Source of the DNA: Oceanobacter kriegii DSM 6294 | Lineage (GTDB): Bacteria > Pseudomonadota > Gammaproteobacteria > Pseudomonadales > Oceanobacteraceae | NCBI RefSeq assembly: GCF_000422845.1 | Contig: NZ_AUGV01000016.1 | Coordinates: 1-64,000 of the forward strand | Length of the DNA stretch: 64,000 nucleotides | Direction: 5' to 3' | Part shown: positions 51,352 to 59,954 of the stretch, piece after piece | How the letters are laid out: each line of letters starts with the position of its first letter | Position numbering within the stretch: position 1 is the stretch's first letter | Translations under genes and position numbers: made by a program | Notes under the pieces: generated by a model | Told to the model about the DNA's origin: nothing | Seen by the model: the letters and a program-made list of their open reading frames with translations, nothing else | The model's database searches: none

Positions 51352-52779
51352 TTACTCTTCGGATTCGCCGTCGTCGTCAGAACCGGTTTCCATGCCCAGT
51401 TCCTTGATCTTGCGGGTCAGGGTGTTGCGGCCCCAGCCCAGCAGGTTGGCGGCGTCACGGCGGCGGCCAGCGGTGTGCTTGAGGGCGGTTTCGATCATGA
51501 TACGTTCGAAGATCGGTACGGCGGTGTCCAGCAGGTTGACCGCGCCATGGGTCAGTTGCTGGTCGGCCCAGAAGCGCAGGTTTTGTTCCCAGTTGCCAGA
51601 AGTCTGCGCGGTGCTGCCTTGTTCCATCAATTCTGGCGGCAGGTCGTTGATCAGCACTTCGCGGCCGGAGGCCATAACGGTGATCCAGCGGCAGGTGTTT
51701 TCCAGCTGACGCACGTTACCCGGCCAGTCCAGTGAGCTGAGGAATTCCTCGGTTTCCGGGCGCAGGGTTTTGGCTTCCACGCCGAGTTCTTCGGCGGCGC
51801 GTTTGAGGAAGTGGCTCAGCAGCTTGGGAATGTCTTCACGACGATCAGACAGACGCGGAATGTGAATGCGGATCACGTTCAGACGGTGGAACAAGTCTTC
51901 CCGGAAACGGCCTTCTTTCACCAGCCCTTCGAGGTTCTGGTGAGTTGCCGCGATGATGCGCACGTTGACGTTGATAGGGGTGGTACCACCAACACGGTAA
52001 AATTCGCCGTCGGCCAGTACCCGCAGCAAACGGGTTTGGGTTTCGGCAGGCATGTCACCGATTTCATCGAGGAACAGGGTGCCGCCGTTGGCTTGTTCGA
52101 AGCGACCGCGACGCATGCCGCCAGCACCGGTGAACGAGCCTTTTTCGTGGCCAAACAGTTCGGATTCAATCAGGTCGCGCGGAATGGCGGCCATGTTCAG
52201 GGCAATGAATGGCTCGGCTGAACGCGGGCTGTGCTTGTGCAGAGCATGAGCAACCAGTTCTTTACCGGTACCGGACTCGCCGTTGATCAGCACGGTAATG
52301 TGGGATTGCGACAGGCGGCCGATGGCGCGGAAAACTTCCTGCATGGCCGGTGCTTCACCGATGATTTCCTGCTGCTCTTCCTCTTCTTCCACTGGTTCTG
52401 CTGCGGCAGAAATTTCTTCGTAGTGGGCAATGGCGCGCTGGATCAGCGACACGGCTTCGTCAACGTCGAATGGCTTTGGCAGGTATTCAAACGCGCCGCG
52501 GCGATAGGAGGATACGGCGCTTTCCAGGTCGGAGTGCGCAGTCATGATAATCACTGGCAGGTTGGGCCAGCTTTCATGCACCTGATCGAGGAAGCTGAGG
52601 CCGTCCATACCTGGCATGCGCACGTCGGAAATGATGGCGTCCGGGCGCTCGCGCTTGAGCTGGTTCAGGGCTGGTTCAGCTTGTTCGTAGACGCGCGTCT
52701 GGATGTTGGCCTGAGCCAGTGCTTTTTCCAGTACCCAGCGGATGGATTTGTCGTCGTCGATGATCCAGACAGTACTCAT
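51352..52779 (-). CDS. ntrC: Nitrogen regulation response regulator NtrC
   Basis: 475 aa sigma-54 enhancer-binding protein controlling nitrogen assimilation. Receiver domain with phospho-Asp52 in IISDVRMPGMDG. AAA+ domain with Walker A GESGTGKE, the sigma-54 contact GSFTGAGGMRRG (a GAFTGA variant with Ser), and Walker B GGTLFLDEIGDM. The Fis-type HTH GRRRDAANLLGWGRNTLTRK is near the C-terminus, followed by an acidic tail. Starts inside the ntrB stop (ATGA). Confidence 0.96.
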   Translation of the reverse strand: MSTVWIIDDDKSIRWVLEKALAQANIQTRVYEQAEPALNQLKRERPDAIISDVRMPGMDGLSFLDQVHESWPNLPVIIMTAHSDLESAVSSYRRGAFEYLPKPFDVDEAVSLIQRAIAHYEEISAAAEPVEEEEEQQEIIGEAPAMQEVFRAIGRLSQSHITVLINGESGTGKELVAHALHKHSPRSAEPFIALNMAAIPRDLIESELFGHEKGSFTGAGGMRRGRFEQANGGTLFLDEIGDMPAETQTRLLRVLADGEFYRVGGTTPINVNVRIIAATHQNLEGLVKEGRFREDLFHRLNVIRIHIPRLSDRREDIPKLLSHFLKRAAEELGVEAKTLRPETEEFLSSLDWPGNVRQLENTCRWITVMASGREVLINDLPPELMEQGSTAQTSGNWEQNLRFWADQQLTHGAVNLLDTAVPIFERIMIETALKHTAGRRRDAANLLGWGRNTLTRKIKELGMETGSDDDGESEE

Positions 52780-53858
52780 AGCGATTCCAAAGGTATGTAG
52801 ATAGAGAACACAGTGCAGCCAGGTACACTGGTGAATTCGATGATGCCGTTAACCTGGTTGATCAACGACTGGGATATAGACAAGCCAAGCCCGGAGCCAT
52901 CGGCACGGCCACTGACCATGGGGTAGAACAGGTCGTCGCGCAGGTCTTTGGGGATGCCGGGGCCGTTGTCGACCACATCAATATGGGCCACCAAGCGGTG
53001 ACGGTGCTGGCCAATGGTGAACTGGCGCACGGTACGGGTCTTGATGGTGAGGCTTGGCGGTTGTTGTTGGTTCGGGTTTTCCAGCATTGCCTGCATGGCA
53101 TTGCGGCAGATATTCAGGAACGCCTGAATCAGCTGATTACGGTCGGCCACGATTTCCGGAATGGATGGGTCGTAGTCGCGGTGAATTTGCACCACGTTGT
53201 TACTTTCCACCTCAATCAATTGGCACACCCGTTCGGTGACTTCGTGCAAACTGAATTCTTCGGTTTGTGGCAGGTTACGAGGGCCTAACAGTCGATCGAC
53301 CAGATCGCGCAGGCGATCGGCTTCTTCGATGATGATGTTGGTGTATTCCTTCAGGTCTTCGCTGGGCAGCTCACGTTCCAGCAGCTGTGCCGAACCTCGA
53401 ATCCCGCCCAGCGGGTTCTTGATTTCATGGGCCAGGCCACGCACCAGGGAACGGGTGGTTTCCTGCTTGGCGATTAATTGTTCTTCACGGCTGATGCGCA
53501 TCAGACGGTCGCGGCCCTGCAACTCCATCAACAGCGTCGGCATACGGGTTTCCGGGTGGGAAACCGGGCTGATGCTGTAATCCAGTGTCAGGGTTTGCTG
53601 ATTGTGCAGCACGATGTGTGCTTCGCGACGGGTGTAGGAATGACCGGTGATAACGGCATCGCGCATGGCTTCGATGTCGTCGTCATCTTCTTTGACCACT
53701 TCGTAGTAGGGAGCACCGATACCGCGTTTGCCGCTGACTTCCAGCAGCGCTTCGGCTGATGGATTCATGTAGATGATGGTGAGCTCGGCATCCAGCAACA
53801 GAACACCTGTGTTCAGGTTTTCCATTAGTCGCTGTGAGAGCAGTGGACTGGCACGCAT
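52776..53858 (-). CDS. ntrB: Nitrogen regulation histidine kinase NtrB
   Basis: About 360 aa from the ATG at 53858, which follows GGGAGA; an ATG 63 bases upstream is in frame but lacks the family's N-terminus. PAS domain (LMENLNTGVLLLDAELTIIY, MNPSAEALLEVSGKR), H-box RGLAHEIKNPLGGIRGSAQL, N-box (NQLIQAFLNICRNAMQAM), G-boxes (VVDNGPGIPKDLRDDLF, GSGLGLSISQSLINQ). It phosphorylates NtrC under low nitrogen. ntrB-ntrC are coupled; a DUF4124 gene stands upstream as in the glnA region of pseudomonads, though glnA itself is not in the window. Confidence 0.95.
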   Translation of the reverse strand: MRASPLLSQRLMENLNTGVLLLDAELTIIYMNPSAEALLEVSGKRGIGAPYYEVVKEDDDDIEAMRDAVITGHSYTRREAHIVLHNQQTLTLDYSISPVSHPETRMPTLLMELQGRDRLMRISREEQLIAKQETTRSLVRGLAHEIKNPLGGIRGSAQLLERELPSEDLKEYTNIIIEEADRLRDLVDRLLGPRNLPQTEEFSLHEVTERVCQLIEVESNNVVQIHRDYDPSIPEIVADRNQLIQAFLNICRNAMQAMLENPNQQQPPSLTIKTRTVRQFTIGQHRHRLVAHIDVVDNGPGIPKDLRDDLFYPMVSGRADGSGLGLSISQSLINQVNGIIEFTSVPGCTVFSIYIPLESL

Positions 53859-54154
53859 ACGGTATTGTCTCCCTTTTGCAGCACGTTTTTGCAAGAAGCG
53901 AGCCACAGTTGTTGAATGCACAACATTAGCGCTTGTCGCGCATTAGGATGTGGCGTACCGGAATAAGTTACCGAAAGCGGGCTTTTTTATCTGCACCAAA
54001 ACAAGACTTTATAGTTCTTTTGTGTTCTTTTTTGGTGCGACCGGTGTTCGGTATTGGATCTGAATGCCTTTCAATAGAGCAAAACTGCACTCTTGTTCAG
54101 GATGACTTTGAATGACTCTGAGCCGCTCTGTGCAGTTGCCTCATCTATCGGGTG

Positions 54155-54691
54155 CTAGTCATTGGCTGAGCGACGGTTTAGCAAGGATGGCTGCTGAATG
54201 TAGATATTGATGGTGCGGCTTTTCAACAGGGTGCGATTACGGTCATCGACAATGCGGGCTTCCAGGATGTGTTTGCCGCGGCTCAGGTTTTTCAGTGGGT
54301 AGCTGTTGCTGGTGCCACGACCAGCGGTGTTGCCATCGACCGTCAGGATGATTTCGTCATCGGGCCGCAAGGCTGGTTGCACGTCTATCACGGCACTGAG
54401 TTCGGATGCCAGCCCGTGGGGAATGTTGGCTTCGTTGTTGGGGCTGAGGATTTGAACATTGGTGTAGAAGTTTTCAGGCTCCAGGTCGACGGGCTCTGTT
54501 TCTCCCTGTTGCTTTTTCACCTTGAAGGCTGGCACCGTGGGCAGCGCTTCCACTTCGTGGGTTTCGGCGTCGGCACTGGGGCGGTCGCTGAAGATCAGAT
54601 TGCCTTCGGCATCGCGGGTCACATACACCTGGGTTGTGGCGATGGCATTAAAGCTAACCAGTGTTAGAAAAAGCAGTAGAAAGCGTGTCAT
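54155..54691 (-). CDS. DUF4124 periplasmic protein
   Basis: About 178 aa from the ATG at 54691, chosen because AGGAGCTAAC precedes it and it starts a signal peptide (MTRFLLLFLTLVSFNAIA). A DUF4124 motif follows (TQVYVTRDAEGNLIFSDRPS) and then an immunoglobulin-like part (VQILSPNNEANIPHGLASEL, DEIILTVDGNTAGRG). Function unknown; often between glnA and ntrB. A pair of TGCACCA/TTGGTGC half sites is in the gap before ntrB but is too far apart for a standard NtrC site. Confidence 0.78.
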   Translation of the reverse strand: MTRFLLLFLTLVSFNAIATTQVYVTRDAEGNLIFSDRPSADAETHEVEALPTVPAFKVKKQQGETEPVDLEPENFYTNVQILSPNNEANIPHGLASELSAVIDVQPALRPDDEIILTVDGNTAGRGTSNSYPLKNLSRGKHILEARIVDDRNRTLLKSRTINIYIQQPSLLNRRSAND

Positions 54692-54811
54692 GTTAGCTCC
54701 TGCAGAAGGTCTCTGATGAGTAAATGTGTCTGCTGTAGACCATCTTTGTTCCCTTAACGGTAAATAGCAAGGGAGCGGTGTTTGGATGATTGAAATTGTG
54801 AGGAATAACCA

Positions 54812-55252
54812 ATGAAAGGTGTGATTCAGCGGGTGGCGCATGCCAACGTGGTGGTGGATGGTGAAACCGTTGGAGAAATTGGCCAGGGCATTATGTTGCT
54901 GTTAGGGGTTGAGCCGGAAGACACCGAAGCCGTTGCCGATAAAATGCTGCACAAGGTGTTGGGCTACCGGATTTTTTCGGATGCCGATGGCCGTATGAAT
55001 CTGAGTCTGAAGGACATTGCCGGTGAATTGTTGGTGGTCTCGCAATTCACCCTCGCTGCCGATACTCGCAAGGGCATGCGACCGGGGTTCTCGACCGCCG
55101 CCAAGCCGGATCATGCCGAGCGTTTGTACGAGTATTTTTCTGCTGAGGCTTCCAAGTCGGTTACCGTCGCCAATGGCCGTTTTGGTGCCGATATGAAGGT
55201 GTCGCTGCTGAACGACGGGCCGGTGACTTTTCTGATGGATATACAGCCTTGA
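54812..55252 (+). CDS. dtd: D-aminoacyl-tRNA deacylase
   Basis: 146 aa. Removes D-amino acids (and glycine) wrongly loaded on tRNA. The SQFTLAADTRKGMRPGF segment carries the active SQFTL motif and LNDGPVTFLMD the cross-subunit GP motif. Starts MKGVIQRVAHANVVVDG with GAGGAA upstream. Divergent from the DUF4124 gene. Its end is followed by a 139-bp AT-rich gap. Confidence 0.97.
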   Translation: MKGVIQRVAHANVVVDGETVGEIGQGIMLLLGVEPEDTEAVADKMLHKVLGYRIFSDADGRMNLSLKDIAGELLVVSQFTLAADTRKGMRPGFSTAAKPDHAERLYEYFSAEASKSVTVANGRFGADMKVSLLNDGPVTFLMDIQP

Positions 55253-55391
55253 TGTACAGGCGCCCAGTTTAATAGCAAGGAAATTGAGCGTTTTTTAGCG
55301 ATGTAATTGTTGTTTATATTGGGAATAAATGTTCCCGGATTTTAATTTTGTTGCCCCATTCGGCCTTATTACAATTTGATGAAATATCCGA

Positions 55392-56138
55392 ATGACAATG
55401 CCCATGGATGGGTCAGGTGCAACCAGTATGAATTTAACGCAGTTTTCCCTCCCGGGTGTGGGCATATTCCAGACCTTTCTGACGGTTCAGGCCGAACAGC
55501 CGACCAGTGGTCGTCAGCATGTTCGGTCTACCGGCCCCTTGATTATCGACCACACGCCTTCGACGGTACTGATGGCGGACGATGGCCGCAGTGTATTGAA
55601 GTTCATCAAGGCCCGTAGCTGGCATGAATACTTCAAAACCTTCTGGGCTCGCAGCCGCTTGTTCAAGGAAGTAAAAGGCAATCAGCTGCTGGCCGGTTTG
55701 GGCATTGAAGTCGCGCGTATTCACGAAGTGGGCATCGGCCTGGTGCCGGGCTACAAGTATCGTTACCTGGGTTACTACCTGATGGAAGACCTGGCGGCCC
55801 GGCAAGCGGTGGAAATGCTGAGCTGGTTCCAGTCTGGCGAAGTAAGCGAAGCGCAACGCATGCAGTGGCTGGACCGGGTGATTGATGACTTGCGCACCAT
55901 GCGTGACGCCGGCGTGATCTTTTCCGATTGCCACTTGCGTAACGTGTTCGCCCAACCGAATGCCGATCAGGTGATCTGGATTGATACCGGGGTTACCCGT
56001 TATCTGTGTCCGCGTAGCCGCAAGTTTGCTCGCAAGTTCAATTTCTCGATGCGTCGTTTTGCCAACTATCACGATGGCGAACTGACCCTGAGCGAAGAAG
56101 AAAAACGCCGTATTCTGGCACTGCAATTGCCTGAATAA
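55392..56138 (+). CDS. Kinase-like protein (Kdo/InaA-type fold)
   Basis: 248 aa from 55392 or 236 aa from the ATG at 55428. It has the pattern of small lipopolysaccharide-kinase-like enzymes: SVLKFIKARSWHEYF with a Lys for ATP, a helix RLFKEVKGNQLLAGL, a catalytic loop IFSDCHLRNVF (Asp...His...Asn) and VIWIDTGVTRY in place of DFG. A basic C-terminal stretch (CPRSRKFARKFNFSMRRF) may touch membrane or nucleic acid. It could phosphorylate envelope sugar. Not linked to a lipopolysaccharide cluster here. A perfect hairpin follows. Confidence 0.65.
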   Translation: MTMPMDGSGATSMNLTQFSLPGVGIFQTFLTVQAEQPTSGRQHVRSTGPLIIDHTPSTVLMADDGRSVLKFIKARSWHEYFKTFWARSRLFKEVKGNQLLAGLGIEVARIHEVGIGLVPGYKYRYLGYYLMEDLAARQAVEMLSWFQSGEVSEAQRMQWLDRVIDDLRTMRDAGVIFSDCHLRNVFAQPNADQVIWIDTGVTRYLCPRSRKFARKFNFSMRRFANYHDGELTLSEEEKRRILALQLPE

Positions 56139-56147
56139 GACGCCCTC

Positions 56148-56171
56148 TGTGACGGCTGCTCAGCCGTCACA
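56148..56171. terminator. Hairpin between kinase-like and TolQ-like genes
   Basis: TGTGACGGCTG-CT-CAGCCGTCACA, an 11-bp perfect stem with no T-run. It may stabilise the kinase transcript or weakly terminate it. A likely promoter for the next operon lies in the 130 bases after it. Confidence 0.5.
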
Positions 56172-56304
56172 CCTGCTACTTTTGACCCCCGCGGTCGTCC
56201 CTTGTTGTCCTGCCAACTGCTGCTAACGTACCGGTGACGTTGGTTTCCTTCTACGCTTAGCATGAGCTTCTGATACAGCAGCGCTGGGCTATGGTGGAGC
56301 GACG

Positions 56305-56970
56305 ATGGCACAACACTCATCCCTGATGACCTTTTTGCTTTGGCTGCAAAGCCTGATAGTGATGCTTTTTGCGGGCTGGTTGTTGTTGGACCTCGGTCTG
56401 CTGGGCAAGCTGCTGGCAGAGGACGTTACCCGCATCAGTTCGGTGGCTTTGCTGTTGTTTATCGGCAGCAGCGCTTACTGCGGCTACCGGGCATGGTGGC
56501 TGTCCCGCGAGTTTGACGCCTTGCCGCGTGTCAGAGGCTCGTCTTCTGCGGCGTCGCAGCCTGGACGGCTCGGCAGTGATTACTTGCAGGTATTGGGGCC
56601 GGACGATGCTGAAAACGCCATCGCTGCCGAAGTGCTGGCGGAGCGGGCCAAGGGCAGTCATCAAACCGCCTGGTTTCTGGCCGGGGTGCTGGTCAAATTA
56701 GGATTATTGGGCACGGTTGTCGGGTTCATCCTGATGCTGGGTTCGGTGTCGGGGCTCGAAAACCTCGATACCTCCGACATCAAGGAACTGATGCAGCAAA
56801 TGACCACCGGCATGGGTGTGGCGATGAACACCACGCTGGTGGGATTGGTTTGCAGTATGTTGTTGGGTGGCCAGTGTTTGTTGCTGGATCGGGCGGCGGA
56901 TCAGCTGGTGGTCGACACCTTGTGTTTGGGCCAGTTGGGTGAACGCCCTTCTGGCGAGAGCGGCCGCTGA
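56305..56970 (+). CDS. MotA/TolQ/ExbB-family proton channel protein
   Basis: 221 aa. Helices at about residues 13-35 (LQSLIVMLFAGWLLLDLGLL) and 45-62, then the conserved pair GVLVKLGLLGTVVGFILMLG and GMGVAMNTTLVGLVCSMLLG, which match the channel helices of TolQ/ExbB/MotA. The cytoplasmic part between them is short and its acidic/alpha content is not that of TolQ. It differs from TolQ in having two helices before the channel pair. Its stop overlaps the next start (TGATG), so the next gene is its natural partner. Confidence 0.8.
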   Translation: MAQHSSLMTFLLWLQSLIVMLFAGWLLLDLGLLGKLLAEDVTRISSVALLLFIGSSAYCGYRAWWLSREFDALPRVRGSSSAASQPGRLGSDYLQVLGPDDAENAIAAEVLAERAKGSHQTAWFLAGVLVKLGLLGTVVGFILMLGSVSGLENLDTSDIKELMQQMTTGMGVAMNTTLVGLVCSMLLGGQCLLLDRAADQLVVDTLCLGQLGERPSGESGR

Positions 56971-57617
56971 TGGCGTTGTTTCGCCGTCACCAGCAGGCGG
57001 ACATCGACCCATTCACCGACCTGTTGTTCAACGCCTTGCTGACCTTCACCTTCCTGTTTCTGATTGCGCTGGTGCTGCTAAACCCGCCAGCGCAAACCGG
57101 CATTATTGACCCAAAGGCGGAGTTTCTGATCACCGTCAGTTGGCCTGATGGTAATCCCAACGACATAGATATCTGGATGGCCGGGCCGGACGGCATGCAG
57201 GTGAACTACAAGCAACCGCAGTCGGGGCTGATGCACCTTGATCGAGATGACCGCGGCATGATTAACGACACCCAGGTGGTCAATGGCACCGTGATCGATA
57301 ACCCCTTGAATCAGGAAGTGCTGACCCTGCGTGGTCGGCCGCCGGGGGAGTACATCGTTAACCTGCATTACTTCAAAACCCAGCAATCAGGCGGTATCTC
57401 GACGCTTGAAGGTTCAAGTACGAATGCTGCGACGGTGCCGGTTACCGTCTATCTGGCGGAGGTGAACCCTCGTATGAAAGTGCTGTTTTACAACACCAAA
57501 GAGCTGCAAAAGGAAGGCGATGAAATCACAGCCTTTCGGTTCACCATATTGCCCGATGGTCGGGTAACCAATATCAATGAACTGCAAAAGCGCCTGGTGC
57601 AGGGGCAGAACAAATGA
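56970..57617 (+). CDS. ExbD/TolR-like stator protein with large extracytoplasmic domain
   Basis: 215 aa. The N-terminus has a single helix preceded by Asp residues in DPFTDLLFNALLTFTFLFLI, the place of the proton-carrying Asp in ExbD/TolR. The rest is outside the membrane: an Ig-like/YfaP-like domain with WPDGNPNDIDIWMAGPDG, RPPGEYIVNLHYFKTQ and ITAFRFTILPDGRVTNIN. Classic ExbD has a much smaller periplasmic part. It could push or pull something in the periplasm using proton flow. Its end overlaps a short ORF. Confidence 0.7.
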   Translation: MALFRRHQQADIDPFTDLLFNALLTFTFLFLIALVLLNPPAQTGIIDPKAEFLITVSWPDGNPNDIDIWMAGPDGMQVNYKQPQSGLMHLDRDDRGMINDTQVVNGTVIDNPLNQEVLTLRGRPPGEYIVNLHYFKTQQSGGISTLEGSSTNAATVPVTVYLAEVNPRMKVLFYNTKELQKEGDEITAFRFTILPDGRVTNINELQKRLVQGQNK

Positions 57618-57706
57618 TGCCGGCCAACACACACATGGGCGCCATACGCCTGAGGAGTGAAGCGATGGACAGCAGATTTTTCGACAGCGGAGTACAGCAT
57701 GACTGA
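57614..57706 (+). CDS. Possible translationally coupled 30-codon ORF
   Basis: ATG overlaps the stop of the ExbD-like gene (ATGA) and the ORF ends 5 bases past the start of the next gene. It may only keep ribosomes moving across the 81-bp gap. No motif. Confidence 0.25.
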   Translation: MMPANTHMGAIRLRSEAMDSRFFDSGVQHD

Positions 57707-58214
57707 AACCCTTCTGATTCTGGTACTGGCCTATCTGGTGGTGACGCTGCTGTTAATTCTGGCGCTGCTCTACAGTCGCTGGAAAGCCGGTCCCAAGTTG
57801 CTGCTGGTCTTGCTGAGCGGGCTGCTGTTCTGGGCCAGTTATGAAGGCTGGAAGCAAAGTCAGGGCTGGCCAACCAGCACCGCCTTGCCAGACAAGTTTC
57901 TGCTGCACTATTCCGTGATCGAAGAGCCCGACGACGTGGCGGGTACCGAAGGCGCTATCTACCTTTGGGCCACCGATCTCGCCAATAATCAGTTAGCGGA
58001 CGTGCCTCGGGCCTATCGCCAGCCGTATTCGCAGGAACTTCATGCCAAGGTGGAAAGTGCCATGCGGCGAGCCAAGGCCGGTAATTTGCAGTTGGGCCTC
58101 AAGCGCAGTACCGAAGACCTGCCCGAGGTGAAGCGTTTCCGGATGGAGCTGGGCGACAAGCCGATTGAGCTGGAGTTTGTTCCGGTTCCTGATCCAGCCC
58201 TACCGGAGAAATAA
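57699..58214 (+). CDS. Membrane-anchored protein in the proton-channel operon
   Basis: 171 aa. Two close helices (TLLILVLAYLVVTLLLILAL and LLLVLLSGLLFWASYEGW), then a soluble C-terminal part with VIEEPDDVAGTEGAIYLWAT and KRSTEDLPEVKRFRMELGDK. GGAG lies before the ATG at 57699. No family recognised. Gap of 1 bp to the lipoprotein gene, so it is one operon. Confidence 0.65.
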   Translation: MTETLLILVLAYLVVTLLLILALLYSRWKAGPKLLLVLLSGLLFWASYEGWKQSQGWPTSTALPDKFLLHYSVIEEPDDVAGTEGAIYLWATDLANNQLADVPRAYRQPYSQELHAKVESAMRRAKAGNLQLGLKRSTEDLPEVKRFRMELGDKPIELEFVPVPDPALPEK

Positions 58215-58215
58215 C

Positions 58216-58998
58216 ATGATGCGTCGGATATTGTTGCTGGGGCTGGGACTGATGTGTGGCGTCTTGACGGGTTGTTCTTCGCCTTCTGAACCGCATGGCT
58301 GGTTTCCGTTGCAACCGGGGTATCACTGGTCCTATCAGGTGACCGAACGGGTGTCCGAAGCGGTTGAAGAACGCTTTGGCGATGCCGAGGCTGTCACGGC
58401 GACCCATATTCGGCGCTTTGATGTTGAAACCCGTGCCGTGGCGTCGACAGACTATTTTAACGACCTGTTGGAGGGTGATTCTGCTCCGGTGTTTGCTCGC
58501 TACACCAGCGATGGCACTCGCTATTTCTACAGCGTGACCGACGAAGGGGTCATGCAGCTGGGCGTCCAGAATCTGATTGAGTACCGGCCGAGGCTGCGCA
58601 CCGAGCCACTTTTGACGATACCGGCGTTGGACGTTTTGCAGCACGGCATCAGCTGGAACATGCCGACTCGCCCGTATCTGTTGCACAGCACCCAGAGTCA
58701 TGTGGCCTGGAACCGTGCCAGCAATGGCTTTGAGCTGACGTTTGAACTGGTGGAAGAAGGCATCACGCTTGCTACGCCAGCAGGCAGGTTCGACAACTGC
58801 ATTCTACTGGAAGGACGGGCCTTGATTGGCTTGTACGCCGATCCGCGGCTGGGCTATCAGGAAGTCGAAGTTACCCAGAAAGAATGGTACGCGCCCGGGG
58901 TTGGGCTGGTGCGATTAGAGCGTAATGAGCCAATGGATCTGGCGATGTTCAAGGGCGGTTCGGTGCAATTCGAGCTGGTGTCGTTCCGGTCGCCATGA
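58216..58998 (+). CDS. Lipoprotein of unknown function in the proton-channel operon
   Basis: 260 aa. Lipoprotein signal LLLGLGLMCGVLTGCSSP. The mature part (WFPLQPGYHWSYQVTERVSE, ARYTSDGTRYFYSVTDEGVM, AGRFDNCILLEGRALIGL, EWYAPGVGLVRLERNE) is an all-beta repeat pattern seen in several secreted 'DUF' lipoproteins. Probably the outer-membrane-side partner of the stator. Ends just before the AcuR-like gene's promoter. Confidence 0.65.
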   Translation: MMRRILLLGLGLMCGVLTGCSSPSEPHGWFPLQPGYHWSYQVTERVSEAVEERFGDAEAVTATHIRRFDVETRAVASTDYFNDLLEGDSAPVFARYTSDGTRYFYSVTDEGVMQLGVQNLIEYRPRLRTEPLLTIPALDVLQHGISWNMPTRPYLLHSTQSHVAWNRASNGFELTFELVEEGITLATPAGRFDNCILLEGRALIGLYADPRLGYQEVEVTQKEWYAPGVGLVRLERNEPMDLAMFKGGSVQFELVSFRSP

Positions 58999-59032
58999 AA
59001 TGTGTTTGTGCGTTGCGTTCTTGATTATTAAA

Positions 59033-59045
59033 AGACGATCGGTCT
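59033..59045. promoter_or_regulatory. Operator AGACGATCGGTCT before the TetR gene
   Basis: Near-palindrome AGAC-GATCG-GTCT inside ATTAAA...ATAT, 45 bases before the TetR start. Nearly identical to the site at 59862, so it is very likely where the regulator binds to repress itself and acuI. Confidence 0.75.
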
Positions 59046-59089
59046 ATATTTGCGATCAGTCACTGAATCAGGCTTTGAGTTCGCTATTT

Positions 59090-59743
59090 ATGAGCGCCAA
59101 CAGCAGTAACCAATCCAGCAACCGCAGCATAGAATCGGCCCAGACCCTGAAACGGGGGCGGGGACGTCCGCCAAAGGACGGCCGCAGTGCAGCGGAAACC
59201 CGCCAATTGCTGATCCGCAGTGGGGTGGAAGTTCTTACTGCCCAAGGCTTCAGTGCCACCGGACTGGACCAGCTACTGAAGCGGGTGGGGGTGCCAAAAG
59301 GCTCGTTCTATCACTTCTTTGAGAGTAAGGAAGCCTACGTACACGCGGTGGTCGAGCACTATGGCCGCTCGTTCGAGCGCTTGTTGGCGGACAGCTTTGA
59401 GTGCCAGCAGCTGGCGCCATTGCAACGTCTGCAGCGCTTTGTAAACAACGCGGCTGAGTGGATGGCCAAACATCAGTATCAACGTGGCTGTCTGGTGGGT
59501 AACCTCGGACAAGAGGTGAACCAGTTACCCGAAAGTCTCAGAGCACCGTTGCAGCAGATTCTGGCAAGCTGGGAGCAACAGGTGGCCCAATGTCTTGAGG
59601 CGGCGGGCATCGAACACGCAGAGACACTGGCTCACGTATTCTGGATTGGTTGGGAAGGCGCGGTGATGCGGGCCCGACTGGAGCAAAGCGCCGAGCCACT
59701 GCACCGTTGGCATCAGTGGTTTGTTGGCAGTTTGAACCCGTAA
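59090..59743 (+). CDS. acuR: TetR-family regulator, AcuR-like
   Basis: 217 aa from the ATG at 59090; the frame is open upstream but lacks a better start. Basic, Pro-rich head (TLKRGRGRPPKDGRSAAE) then the HTH TRQLLIRSGVEVLTAQGF and LLKRVGVPKGSFYHFFESKE, and a C-terminal ligand domain (RGCLVGNLGQEVNQLP). The same tail pattern and neighbouring acuI gene identify it as an AcuR-type repressor relieved by acrylate or acryloyl-CoA-like compounds. Confidence 0.8.
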   Translation: MSANSSNQSSNRSIESAQTLKRGRGRPPKDGRSAAETRQLLIRSGVEVLTAQGFSATGLDQLLKRVGVPKGSFYHFFESKEAYVHAVVEHYGRSFERLLADSFECQQLAPLQRLQRFVNNAAEWMAKHQYQRGCLVGNLGQEVNQLPESLRAPLQQILASWEQQVAQCLEAAGIEHAETLAHVFWIGWEGAVMRARLEQSAEPLHRWHQWFVGSLNP

Positions 59744-59861
59744 AGTCATGAGGTTGTGACGTGACGTTATGAACGCAAGCCACTTGATATACGCAATACC
59801 TGCCTTGCTTTTGCCGGAATGATCGGCTCCGCAAAGACGGGGTATTTTTTGAAAAATTAAA

Positions 59862-59874
59862 AGACGGTCGGTCT
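59862..59874. promoter_or_regulatory. Operator AGACGGTCGGTCT before acuI
   Basis: Second copy of the palindrome, within ATTAAA...AAATA, 81 bases before the acuI start. One base differs inside the core from the first copy. Confidence 0.75.
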
Positions 59875-59954
59875 AAATAAATAGCGCTACGCGCTGGATC
59901 TGAAAACATCAGACCTCAAAACACCACAATCCAACAACACAACAGGAGTGGGTT

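Noticed and set aside
53992-54039. NtrC binding site before ntrB (TGCACCA and TTGGTGC)
   Set aside because: The halves are about 34 bases apart, far more than in a real NtrC site.
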